Source: Sulfopaludibacter sp963815475 (GTDB lineage: Bacteria; Acidobacteriota; Terriglobia; Bryobacterales; Bryobacteraceae). Taken from it: a stretch of DNA of 64,000 nt. The stretch covers positions 5,022,001-5,086,000 of the forward strand of contig CAWFHD010000003.1 in the NCBI GenBank assembly GCA_963815475.1, read 5' to 3'. The notes under the pieces are model-generated. The model saw only the letters and a program-made list of their open reading frames with translations. It was not told the DNA's origin and ran no database searches. The translations under genes were made by a program, and so were the position numbers. The first letter of the stretch is position 1. Each line of letters begins with the position of its first letter. This document shows, in pieces, positions 42,513-51,017 of this stretch.

Positions 42513-45266
42513 ATGACATTCGTCCGGCACCACGTATTCGCGAAACATGGGGGCGGGATTCTCCACCGTTTAGCGGTTACCGCCGCTCTTTTCGCGGCTG
42601 GCGGCATAGCTGCGGGTCCACCTTTCGCCGGCGCCGATGCCTTCATTCAGAAAAACTGTGCCGCGTGCCACAATTCCTCCGCTCCCGCCGCGCGACTCGA
42701 CCTCACCAAGCTCGGCTATGAACCCGGCAACCCGGATAATTTCGCTACCTGGGTGAAGGTTCACGATCGTGTTTCCGCTGGTGAAATGCCCCCGCGGCCA
42801 ATCGTGCGTCCTTCCGCCGAATCGCTCACCCAGTTCGTCAATGGCCTGAACACCGCACTCACGGCCTACGAACGAACACTCTCCGCCGAGCGAGGGCGGG
42901 CCGGTCTTCGCCGCCTCAATGCTTACGAATACGAGAACGCGATCCGCGACGTTCTGAACGTCCCCTGGGTCCAGCTCAAATCGAAGCTGCCGCAGGATGG
43001 CGAGGCCTGGCGGTTCAACAAAATCGGCACAGCGCTCGATGTTTCGCATGTTCAACTCGCCCGGTACATGAGTTCCGCCGACTACGCCCAGCGCCAAGCC
43101 ATGGCGGCAAAGCTCGTCCAGACTCCCGCCGCCACCGCTCGCATCTACGCGCGCCAGGAGCCCACGATGCGCAACTTCCGTCCGCGCGAGGGCAATACCC
43201 GCACCGATCGCCTGAACTTCCCGGTTCTCGATTCGCACGCTCAGCCCGACGTCCGCGCCGGCCGAAGTCCCATCTCGAATCCGGAAACCAAAGAGCGCGA
43301 GGCCATCGGCCGTGTCTCCAGCATCTTCTCCGATGCCGGCGGATTTAGCTGGAGCAGTTTCCGCGTCCCCGCCCCCGGGCGCTACCGCATCCGGGTGAAA
43401 GGCTACACGATCTGGGTCAGCGGCGGCGCCGTCGATCACTGGAATTACGTTGGCTTCGGCCCTGAAAAGGTGGCTTACCTGTATCCGACGACCTACCACA
43501 GGCCGAATCCCGACGAAGTATGGCCCGGCCGCCGGAACGAACCAATTGGTGTTTACGCGCAAAGCTCCGGTCAATCCCGTCCCCTGGCCGCCTTCGACTT
43601 CACACCCGAACCCTCGGTCCAGGAGGTGGAAGTCCTTCTCAGCCCAACCGAAGTCATCCAGACCGACGCGATGCGGCTGTTCCGTACCCGCGTCAACGGT
43701 AGCGAGGAAGAGTACGTGAACCCGCTGGCTGAACGGGATGGCATGCCCGGGGTGGCGTTCCAGTGGCTGGAGGTGGAAGGTCCCCTCGCCGACAAGAACG
43801 ACGCGGCCGGCTACCGCCTGATGTTCGGCGACCTGCCGATGCGCCGCCTCGATAAAGGCGCGTCGGGAGGCACGACTCTCCAGATCGTCGCTCCGCCACC
43901 GTCACCTGGCGAAGGAGGTGGAGGCCGCGGCCGTTTCGGACCACGGACGCAGGATGTAGGCGTCGAAGTGGTGAGCGATCATCCGAGCGAAGACGCTGCC
44001 CGCCTCATCCGAGCATTTCTCGCGCGAGCGTACCGCCGGCCCGTCGAGGAAGCACAGGCAAAACGGTTCATCGAGCTGTTCAACCAACAGTTCGAACTCG
44101 GCCACGGCTTCACGAACTCGCTGCTTTCCGCGTACACGGCGATCCTCTGCTCACCGGGCTTCCTCTACATCCAGGAAGCAGCCGGCAGGCTCGATGATTA
44201 CGCCCTGGCCACTCGCCTCTCACTCTTCCTGTGGAACTCGCCACCGGACGACGAACTCCGGGCCTTGGCCGCGGCAGGACGGCTGCACAGCCCCGAGGTG
44301 CTCAAAGCCCAGACGGATCGCATGCTCAATGACGCGAAGGCCCGCCGCTTCGTCGAGGCTTTCACCGATTATTGGCTGGATCTCCGCAAGATCGACGACA
44401 GCTCTCCATCGAGCACTCTCTACAACGACTACGAACTGGACGACCCGCTCAAGCTCGCCGCGGTGGACGAAACCCGTCTCTTCGTGCAGGAACTCTTCAA
44501 CCGCAACCTGCCTGCGCGCACCATCGTCGATTCCGACTTCGCGTTCCTCAACGAACGTCTGGCGAAGCACTACGGCATCGCCGGCGTAAGCGGGGTTGCG
44601 ATGCGCAAGGTCGCGCTCCCGAACGACTCCTTCCGAGGTGGGATCATGACCCAGGCGAGCATTCTCAAGGTGACCGCTAACGGCACCACCACGTCGCCGG
44701 TGGTCCGCGGCGTCTGGATTATGGAGCGGATTCTCGGCTACCACATCACCCAGCCCGCCGGTGTGCCCGCTATCGAACCGGACATCCGGGGCGCGGTCAC
44801 CATCCGCCAACAGCTCGGTAAGCACCGTGCCGATCCCACTTGCGCTTCCTGCCACCGCACGATCGACCCCCCAGGATTCGCGCTCGAAAGTTTCGATGTC
44901 ATGGGCGGTTGGCGTGCCCGCTACCGCGCTTACGCCGAGGGAGTGAAGGCCGAACCCGGCATTGGTCTGTCCGGCCAGCCTTTCGCCTTCCATTACGGAC
45001 TGCCGGTAGATTCCGCCGGCGCGCTCGCCGATGGCCGCGCGTTCCAAGACATCCGCGAATTCAAGCGGCTCCTTCTGGAGCACGAAGAGCAAACCGTCGC
45101 CCGAAACCTGGTCAGCCAGCTTGCCACATACGCCACTGGCGCGCCCATCGGCTTTTCTGATCGCAAGCAGGTGCAGGAAGTTCTGGACCAAACCCGCGGG
45201 TCACGGTACGGAGTCCGCGACATCGTTCATGGGATCGTGCAGAGCGATCTTTTCCGAAACAAATGA
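42513..45266 (+). CDS. Planctomycete-type cytochrome c protein (PSCyt1-DUF1587-1592-1588-1585), intact copy
   Basis: A 917-residue exported protein from the ATG at 42513 (a TTG at 42501 is the alternative). An N-terminal hydrophobic signal (LAVTAALFAAGGIAAGPPFA) is followed by the PSCyt1 haem motif FIQKNCAACHNSSAPAARLD. DUF1587 has RGRAGLRRLNAYEYENAIRD. A GGGGRGRFGP-type linker precedes DUF1595/1592 (LATRLSLFLWNSPPDDELRA). DUF1588 follows (SFRGGIMTQASILKVTANGT) with a second CxxCH in DPTCASCHRTIDPPGFALES, and DUF1585 ends the protein. It shows what the frameshifted copy at 29.5-33 kb should look like. It overlaps the following DUF1552 gene by ATGA and sits in an arabinan cluster, suggesting a redox role during polysaccharide use. 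Confidence 0.92.
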   Translation: MTFVRHHVFAKHGGGILHRLAVTAALFAAGGIAAGPPFAGADAFIQKNCAACHNSSAPAARLDLTKLGYEPGNPDNFATWVKVHDRVSAGEMPPRPIVRPSAESLTQFVNGLNTALTAYERTLSAERGRAGLRRLNAYEYENAIRDVLNVPWVQLKSKLPQDGEAWRFNKIGTALDVSHVQLARYMSSADYAQRQAMAAKLVQTPAATARIYARQEPTMRNFRPREGNTRTDRLNFPVLDSHAQPDVRAGRSPISNPETKEREAIGRVSSIFSDAGGFSWSSFRVPAPGRYRIRVKGYTIWVSGGAVDHWNYVGFGPEKVAYLYPTTYHRPNPDEVWPGRRNEPIGVYAQSSGQSRPLAAFDFTPEPSVQEVEVLLSPTEVIQTDAMRLFRTRVNGSEEEYVNPLAERDGMPGVAFQWLEVEGPLADKNDAAGYRLMFGDLPMRRLDKGASGGTTLQIVAPPPSPGEGGGGRGRFGPRTQDVGVEVVSDHPSEDAARLIRAFLARAYRRPVEEAQAKRFIELFNQQFELGHGFTNSLLSAYTAILCSPGFLYIQEAAGRLDDYALATRLSLFLWNSPPDDELRALAAAGRLHSPEVLKAQTDRMLNDAKARRFVEAFTDYWLDLRKIDDSSPSSTLYNDYELDDPLKLAAVDETRLFVQELFNRNLPARTIVDSDFAFLNERLAKHYGIAGVSGVAMRKVALPNDSFRGGIMTQASILKVTANGTTTSPVVRGVWIMERILGYHITQPAGVPAIEPDIRGAVTIRQQLGKHRADPTCASCHRTIDPPGFALESFDVMGGWRARYRAYAEGVKAEPGIGLSGQPFAFHYGLPVDSAGALADGRAFQDIREFKRLLLEHEEQTVARNLVSQLATYATGAPIGFSDRKQVQEVLDQTRGSRYGVRDIVHGIVQSDLFRNK

Positions 45267-46594
45267 CGGGGATGCCAAATATGTGGAACACGAACGGACA
45301 AAATCGAGGCCTGCGTCGCGCCATCTCCCGCCGCGAGATGCTCCGCGGCGTCGGTGTTGGACTGGCGCTGCCGCTTCTGAACGCGATGTCCCCTTCCGCC
45401 CGCGCGCAGTCCGCTGCCGCGCCCCGCCGGATGTTCGCCATCTGCAACAACCTCGGTCTGCTGCCCGATGAGTTCTTCCCGGCAAATGCCGGCCCCGGCT
45501 ACACGCCCTCGAACTACCTTAAGATCCTGGAGGAGTACCGCAAGGAGTTTACCGTGTTGTCCGGCGTGTCGCACCCGAACGTGGATGGCGGCCATCCGTC
45601 CGACATCAGTTTTCTCACGGCGGCCCCACATCCCGCCAGCAGCTCGTTCCGCAACACCATCTCGCTCGACCAGTACATCGCCGAGCGTATCGGCAATCAA
45701 ACACGCTTTCCTTCGCTCACCCTTGCGGTCAACACAGGGGCCCGATCTCTTTCCTGGACGGGTAACGGCGTTGCCATCCCGCCCGAACAAAGTGCCTCGG
45801 GAGTGTTCCGGCAGATGTTCATTCAGGGCAGCCCTAAAGAGGTCGAAGCAAAAATCGCGGAACTCGATACGGGACGGTCCATTCTCGATGCCGTAGCAGA
45901 CCAGGTCCGCGGGCTCGAGGGCGCCGTGGGCGCCGCCGACCGCGCGCGTCTCGACCAGTACTTCACCAGCGTCCGCGAACTCGAGAACCGCTTGCAGCAG
46001 TCGAAAGGATGGGAACGAAAACCCAAACCGGTGGTGAAGGAATCGGAGCCGCAGGACCCCGCCAGCCCCGCGCAGTACATGGCCAAAGTTGCCAATATGT
46101 ACAGCCTGGTGCGTCTGGCTTTTGAAACCGATTCCACACGCGCGGTGACTCTCATGCTCGATAGCGTGGCCACCCCGGTGGTGGAGATCAAAGGAGTAAC
46201 CATCAGCGATGGTTATCACAATCTCTCGCATCACGGGAAATCGGAGGCAAAGCTCGCTCAGCTCCGCATTATCGACTCCTGGCATATGCGACTGCTCGCG
46301 GATCTCTTCAAAGGGCTGCGCGGGGTGCCGGAAAACGGGGAAACGCTGCTGGACCGCGCCATCATCTTCTACGGCTCGAATCTCGGCGATGCCAATGCCC
46401 ACTCCACAACGAACATGCCTGCGCTGATCGCGGGCGGCGGCTTCCGGCACGCCGGCCATCTGGTCTTCGACCGCAAGCAGAACTATCCGTTACCGAACTT
46501 GTTCGTTTCCATCCTGCAACGTATGGGGATCGAAGGCGACCGGTTCGCCTCATCGACGGGCACGATGTCCGGCCTCGATGTGACTAGAGCATGA
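45263..46594 (+). CDS. DUF1552 secreted protein (second copy)
   Basis: A 443-residue DUF1552 protein with a Tat-type signal (RRAISRREMLRGVGVGLALP). Characteristic pieces are RRMFAICNNLGLLPDEFFPA, SGVSHPNVDGGHPSDISFLT, NTISLDQYIAERIGNQTRFP and RAIIFYGSNLGDANAHST. The initiation codon overlaps the cytochrome gene's stop, and its own stop overlaps the start of the next gene, so the three are translationally coupled. It is clearly a divergent paralogue of the copy at 28.1 kb rather than a recent duplication. Function unknown; exported with its cytochrome partner. Confidence 0.92.
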   Translation: MTGMPNMWNTNGQNRGLRRAISRREMLRGVGVGLALPLLNAMSPSARAQSAAAPRRMFAICNNLGLLPDEFFPANAGPGYTPSNYLKILEEYRKEFTVLSGVSHPNVDGGHPSDISFLTAAPHPASSSFRNTISLDQYIAERIGNQTRFPSLTLAVNTGARSLSWTGNGVAIPPEQSASGVFRQMFIQGSPKEVEAKIAELDTGRSILDAVADQVRGLEGAVGAADRARLDQYFTSVRELENRLQQSKGWERKPKPVVKESEPQDPASPAQYMAKVANMYSLVRLAFETDSTRAVTLMLDSVATPVVEIKGVTISDGYHNLSHHGKSEAKLAQLRIIDSWHMRLLADLFKGLRGVPENGETLLDRAIIFYGSNLGDANAHSTTNMPALIAGGGFRHAGHLVFDRKQNYPLPNLFVSILQRMGIEGDRFASSTGTMSGLDVTRA

Positions 46595-47154
46595 GCTCCG
46601 CAACAGCCATACGGTTGGCCCCGCTACTCGTCGCTTCCATTTGCGCCTGGCCTGCGGAACCAGTCGTCGTGGACTTTGAAAAAGCGGCGCCCGTACTCGC
46701 CGACGGGAAGGCCAACCGTGTTCCGCGATGGGAAGAGAAAGGAGTCGTCTTTACTCTCGCGCGTGAACCCCAGCAGACCAAAGGGAAGGGCCTGTTGATG
46801 TTCTTTACGCATCTCGCCAGCGGACACAAGGGGATTGCGTGCGCCATGGCCACGGAGCCGATTCCGATTCGCGCGACGTTCCCGAGGCCCGCCTCTTCCA
46901 TCACCGTCTCCTTTTGGGGATCTACCGGCACGCCGGCTCTGCTCGAAGCCTTCGATGCCGAGGGCAAGTTGGTCGACCGCGTCAGTATCGACTCTGTTCC
47001 GGGCCGCAAGGCGCCAGGCGACCCTGTGCCCATCTTCAATTTGACCGTGAAAGCCGGCCGTATCGCCTACATCCAGTTTTCGGGTCCGCGGGAAGGCGAA
47101 TTCCTTGCAGCCGATGAAGTGAGCTATACGCCCAGCGCCGGCGATGGGAACTGA
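46591..47154 (+). CDS. Secreted hypothetical protein, last gene of the arabinan series
   Basis: A 187-residue protein whose start overlaps the DUF1552 stop. A weak signal peptide (IRLAPLLVASICAWPAEPVV) leads to a beta-sandwich-like mature domain: VVVDFEKAAPVLADGKANRV, IRATFPRPASSITVSFWGST, ALLEAFDAEGKLVDRVSI, GRIAYIQFSGPREGEFLAAD. This resembles small carbohydrate-binding or PEP-CTERM-associated jelly-roll modules, but I cannot assign it. It ends 24 bases before the convergent TonB receptor stop. Confidence 0.72.
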   Translation: MSSATAIRLAPLLVASICAWPAEPVVVDFEKAAPVLADGKANRVPRWEEKGVVFTLAREPQQTKGKGLLMFFTHLASGHKGIACAMATEPIPIRATFPRPASSITVSFWGSTGTPALLEAFDAEGKLVDRVSIDSVPGRKAPGDPVPIFNLTVKAGRIAYIQFSGPREGEFLAADEVSYTPSAGDGN

Positions 47155-47177
47155 CGGTTTGCGTCCGCCGTGCAGTC

Positions 47178-50100
47178 CTACCAGGTAAACTTCGCCACCA
47201 ACTGCATTTGCCGCGGCGAATTTACCTGCGACTGCCACTTGCCCCAGTTGGGGTTTCCGAGAGTGGTAGCGCCGCCCAGCGGACCAAACCAGGTGCGATT
47301 CAGAATGTTGAACGCCTCGCCACGAACCTCCAAGTGCGCCTTTTCCTTGACGCTGAAGATCCGCGATGCCCCGGCGGACTCGTTGAACTGTGGCCAACTG
47401 CGGAAATCGGGATTGTAGCGCGTGGAATTGCCAAACGAAGTGGACGACTGTGCCGGAAAGAACGACTGCGGCTGGAGATAGCTGTCCTTGAAAGGATCGA
47501 ATTTGCCCGAGTAGGGCAGCTTCCAGCCTTGGTACGTGCTGATTGTCGGGGTGTTGCTGAATTCGCCGATCGGGAAGTTCACAGCATTCGTGCCGATATT
47601 CATCGGGAGTCCGCTGGCATAGGTCTGAATACCGGAAATGCGCCATCCGCCCACGATCGCGCCAAGCGCGCCGTTCCCCAGGAAACGCTCTCCTTTTCCG
47701 ATGGGAAGCTGGTACACCCACGAGATCTTCACCGCGTGAGTCTGATCGTAGCTGGCAATCGACTTGAGCAGCCTCAAATTGTACATGTCGCCATAGAAGA
47801 ATGTCGCGAGGTAAGACGTGTCCGTATCGTCCAGGATCTTCGAGAAGCTATAGGACGACTGAATCGTCAGCCCGTTCCCCAGCCGCTTATTGAACTTCAC
47901 CAGAGCAGCATGATACGTGGAATGGCCGACGCGATCGCCGCCTCCATTGCCGGTATCGATCGTCCCATATTGGGGGTAGGGCCTGTTCGCTTGCGTAACC
48001 GTGGCTCCGTTGCCCCAAACCTGGGTGAAACTTTCGCATTCACTCGACGAACCCGCGCCGCACGTCCATGGCAGGGTGGCCCCGGCGTTAATCGCCGCAG
48101 CAGATGTGATCAGCGAGCCCAGCGCGGTTCGCCCGGCGGCTGTGAACGGGCTCAGCGAGGCCGGTAGGGAATTGAACGGCACCTGATTGTCCGCCAGGTA
48201 GTTCGACGTGATGTCGCTGGCCAGCGTCGCCAGGTAGCCAACCTCGAGTGACATGGTATTCGTAATCTGGCGCTGAATATTGAACGAGTAATTCAACTCG
48301 GCGTCGCTTCTGCCCGCATTATTTCCGTTTTTCCCGTAGGACGGCGCATTCATGCCGACGCCAACGCCAGGGTCGATGAAAGGCAAATTGAGGTTGACTC
48401 CCGGGCCTTGGTTCAATACGTACAGGGGATTCAGTCCGCCGCTTTGGTCGCTGACCGTGTCCCGTATGAAGAATCCCAGTTGGTGGGAGGACTGCCCAAT
48501 TCCCGCCAACGGCCCGAAGGTGCGAGCGGCGGCGGCACGGATCACGGTCTTGTCGTTAATCGCGTATGACAGACTGAGTCGCGGCCCGTAGCCTCCGTAC
48601 CAGTTACCGATCAGCGACTTGCTGCCCGTCCGGCCCGGGCCGGAGCCGGCGAATTCTGTCGCGCCCAAAATTCCGCCCGCCGCCGGATTCGGCTCGGTGA
48701 AGTTCAGGGTGCTCAACTTGCCGTCGGGAGCATACGGCGCCACATTCATGGAATAGCGGAAGCCGAGATTCAGCGTCAGTTTGCGCGAGACCTTCCAATC
48801 GTCCTGCACATACGCCTGGTTGGTTCGATAGACGACCAGCAGGTAGCGCGGCGTATCCATATTGAAACCGCTCACCTGTCCCAGCAGCATCGACGCAAAT
48901 CCGCTGCCGCCGGCAACCGACTCGGCCTGGCCCGGACCGCCCGTCAGACTGGCGGTGTTGTGGGAGCTGAACTGGACGCCGCCGGACCCGAACTGTACTC
49001 CGTAGCCGTCGTAGTGGCTGTCGCCCAGGAAATAGCCAAACTTGAAGGTGTGGGCCCCGTGGATCTTCGTGACGTCCTCGTGCAACTCGAAGACCTCCCG
49101 GTCCGAGCCGTTCGGGGCGTTATTACCCCAGCCGCTGAAATCTCCCGTGCTGATGATGGGAAAGTTCGCGCAAAGGGCAAAGCCGGGCAGGCAGATTCCT
49201 TTTTGTTTCCAGGCGCCCGAGGGGACCAGCAGGCTGAGACCCCCAGCTTGCACCGAGCCCGATTCCGTAGCTTCCCCCTGGGTGTGATCTTCCCGAAAGT
49301 GGTTAAACCCTCCGTAGAAATGGCTCACTAAGGTCGGGGTAATGGTGTAATCCCAAGTTCCGCGATATACCTGAGTCGCGTTGTACCCAAAAGTCCCCGT
49401 TCCAAGCGGTTCCGTCAATCCCGGGCAACCGGCGGGACCGCACGTCGAGAGATCCCGATAGCGATTCATCAGGTACGAAATGTGGTGCTTGGAGCCGATG
49501 TTCTGATCGATCTTGGCACTCCACCGATTGTTCGGCGCGATACTGGTGCCGGTGTTGTTAAAGAAGTTGTTGCTCCAGTAGCCCGAAGTCCCCGGCACGA
49601 TTCCCGGACGGTTCGGCTGGAGGATGCTCGACACATACTTCAAAATCGGCACAATTGTGGGATCGAATCGGCTTTGCGGAATCTGGTTATTGGGGAATGG
49701 GGTCCTGGTGTATGTGCCATTGGCGTTCGCAACCTGCGATACCGGATCATAGATCGGGTACATCGCTCCGCTTGCGTTTACCCAGTTGTGCAGGTCGCCG
49801 GTATAGAACTCCGGCGGCGGCACGCTAAAGAAGGTCCCGTTGCCTGCGCCCACGCGATTCCGGAAGCCCTCGTAGGAAGCGAAGAAAAATGTTTTGTTTT
49901 TGCCGTTGTACAGTTTGGGCAGGTAGACCGGCCCGCCAGCGGTGGCCCCGAAATTGTTTTGCTTGTAGATCGGCTTCACGCTATTGAAGAAGCCTTTGGC
50001 GTCCAGGTCCTGGTTTCTCAGGAATTCGAAAGTGCTCCCGTGGAACCGGTTCGTGCCCGATTTCGAAACGAAGCTGAGCGTTCCGCCGGAGGCATTCCCG

Positions 50101-50795
50101 GTCTCGGCTTTGAAGCCGCTAGTTTCCACCGTAAACTCTGTAAGAGCCTCCACCGAAGGGCTGTTCATCGCGGCCGCGCCACCGTTGCCGGCGTCGTTGC
50201 CGATCTTATCTCCGGCCAGCGACGAGCCATCCAGCGTGATGCCGACGGTATCGTTGCCGCCGCCGATGCGGAAGGTGCCGGCCGCGTTTACTTCGCCGGT
50301 GGTAGATGCCAGATCGAACGGACTGCGCGAATTGCCGTTTACCTGTACCGGCAAGGCATCCACGAGTGTGCTTGAGACCGCGGTCGCAACCCTGGCGTTT
50401 TCCGTTTGCAGCACCTGGCTGTTAGCGGTGACCTCGACGCTCTGCTGCGCCGTGCCGATCTCGAGTTTGAGGTCCACCCGCGCGGTCGCGCCAGGGGAGA
50501 TCTCAACCTTCGCAATCATCAGCGTCTTGAATCCCGGAGCTTCGGCCTTCACCTGGTAAACACCCACCGGCAGCGAAGGTATCGTGAAATCGCCCACCGT
50601 GTTGCTGACGGTCTTGTACGTTGTGCTAGTGGCAGTCTGCATTGCCGTGATTTGAACCGTCGGCACGACCGCCCCGCTGGCGTCCACTACGGTCCCGGTG
50701 ATCTCGCCGCGGTCGCCTTGAGCGGCCAACGGTGGTACGGCGACAACCGCCAACAGCATCAAATGTACAAAAACTACCCAGTTCTTTGCGCGCAT
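47178..50795 (-). CDS. Oar-like TonB-dependent outer-membrane receptor with carboxypeptidase-regulatory N-terminus
   Basis: A 1205-residue protein from the ATG at 50795, followed by a signal peptide (FVHLMLLAVVAVPPLAAQGD). Residues about 25-110 are a CarboxypepD_reg-like beta-sandwich (GEITGTVVDASGAVVPTVQI, FTIPSLPVGVYQVKAEAPGF). A plug domain follows (LPVQVNGNSRSPFDLAS), and then a large beta-barrel rich in aromatic and Asn/Gly residues ending in LQLVAKFTW-like sequence (RQMQLVAKFTW), a typical C-terminal Phe/Trp for barrel insertion. In Acidobacteria such Oar-like receptors are numerous and probably import oligosaccharides. Position between arabinan-degrading genes suggests uptake of released oligosaccharides. 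Convergent with the preceding operon; divergent from the TPR gene with candidate operators between. Confidence 0.9.
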   Translation of the reverse strand: MRAKNWVVFVHLMLLAVVAVPPLAAQGDRGEITGTVVDASGAVVPTVQITAMQTATSTTYKTVSNTVGDFTIPSLPVGVYQVKAEAPGFKTLMIAKVEISPGATARVDLKLEIGTAQQSVEVTANSQVLQTENARVATAVSSTLVDALPVQVNGNSRSPFDLASTTGEVNAAGTFRIGGGNDTVGITLDGSSLAGDKIGNDAGNGGAAAMNSPSVEALTEFTVETSGFKAETGNASGGTLSFVSKSGTNRFHGSTFEFLRNQDLDAKGFFNSVKPIYKQNNFGATAGGPVYLPKLYNGKNKTFFFASYEGFRNRVGAGNGTFFSVPPPEFYTGDLHNWVNASGAMYPIYDPVSQVANANGTYTRTPFPNNQIPQSRFDPTIVPILKYVSSILQPNRPGIVPGTSGYWSNNFFNNTGTSIAPNNRWSAKIDQNIGSKHHISYLMNRYRDLSTCGPAGCPGLTEPLGTGTFGYNATQVYRGTWDYTITPTLVSHFYGGFNHFREDHTQGEATESGSVQAGGLSLLVPSGAWKQKGICLPGFALCANFPIISTGDFSGWGNNAPNGSDREVFELHEDVTKIHGAHTFKFGYFLGDSHYDGYGVQFGSGGVQFSSHNTASLTGGPGQAESVAGGSGFASMLLGQVSGFNMDTPRYLLVVYRTNQAYVQDDWKVSRKLTLNLGFRYSMNVAPYAPDGKLSTLNFTEPNPAAGGILGATEFAGSGPGRTGSKSLIGNWYGGYGPRLSLSYAINDKTVIRAAAARTFGPLAGIGQSSHQLGFFIRDTVSDQSGGLNPLYVLNQGPGVNLNLPFIDPGVGVGMNAPSYGKNGNNAGRSDAELNYSFNIQRQITNTMSLEVGYLATLASDITSNYLADNQVPFNSLPASLSPFTAAGRTALGSLITSAAAINAGATLPWTCGAGSSSECESFTQVWGNGATVTQANRPYPQYGTIDTGNGGGDRVGHSTYHAALVKFNKRLGNGLTIQSSYSFSKILDDTDTSYLATFFYGDMYNLRLLKSIASYDQTHAVKISWVYQLPIGKGERFLGNGALGAIVGGWRISGIQTYASGLPMNIGTNAVNFPIGEFSNTPTISTYQGWKLPYSGKFDPFKDSYLQPQSFFPAQSSTSFGNSTRYNPDFRSWPQFNESAGASRIFSVKEKAHLEVRGEAFNILNRTWFGPLGGATTLGNPNWGKWQSQVNSPRQMQLVAKFTW

Positions 50796-50975
50796 AGCAA
50801 ATTGTTCCCCCTCGACGCACACACTGCGTCTGTTTCATTTCCGATTCAGCAGAAACCGAGCACCGCCGAATGCCCCTCAAACTGACCCCTGCGATCCGTC
50901 GGCTAAGCCAGTGATCGCCTGGGACGGGATTGTAAGGGCTTAGCAACCCTCGCGCAAGGTAATTGCGGAGTATCA

Positions 50976-51005
50976 AACCGTTAAACGCCGGGGTTAAACC
51001 GTTAA
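50976..51005. promoter_or_regulatory. Direct repeat AACCGTTAA x2, 21 bases apart
   Basis: Perfect copies at 50976-50984 and 50997-51005 lie between the divergent TonB receptor and TPR membrane protein genes. Two helical turns between copies is what cooperative binding by a dimeric protein would need. The second copy ends 12 bases before a possible TTG start at 51018. Confidence 0.45.
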
Positions 51006-51017
51006 GAGGCAAATTTC

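Noticed and set aside
42570..43574. 334-codon minus-strand open frame
   Set aside because: Antisense to the intact cytochrome gene, no family features.
45227..46459. 410-codon minus-strand open frame
   Set aside because: Antisense to DUF1552; His/Arg/Gly-rich composition typical of shadow frames.
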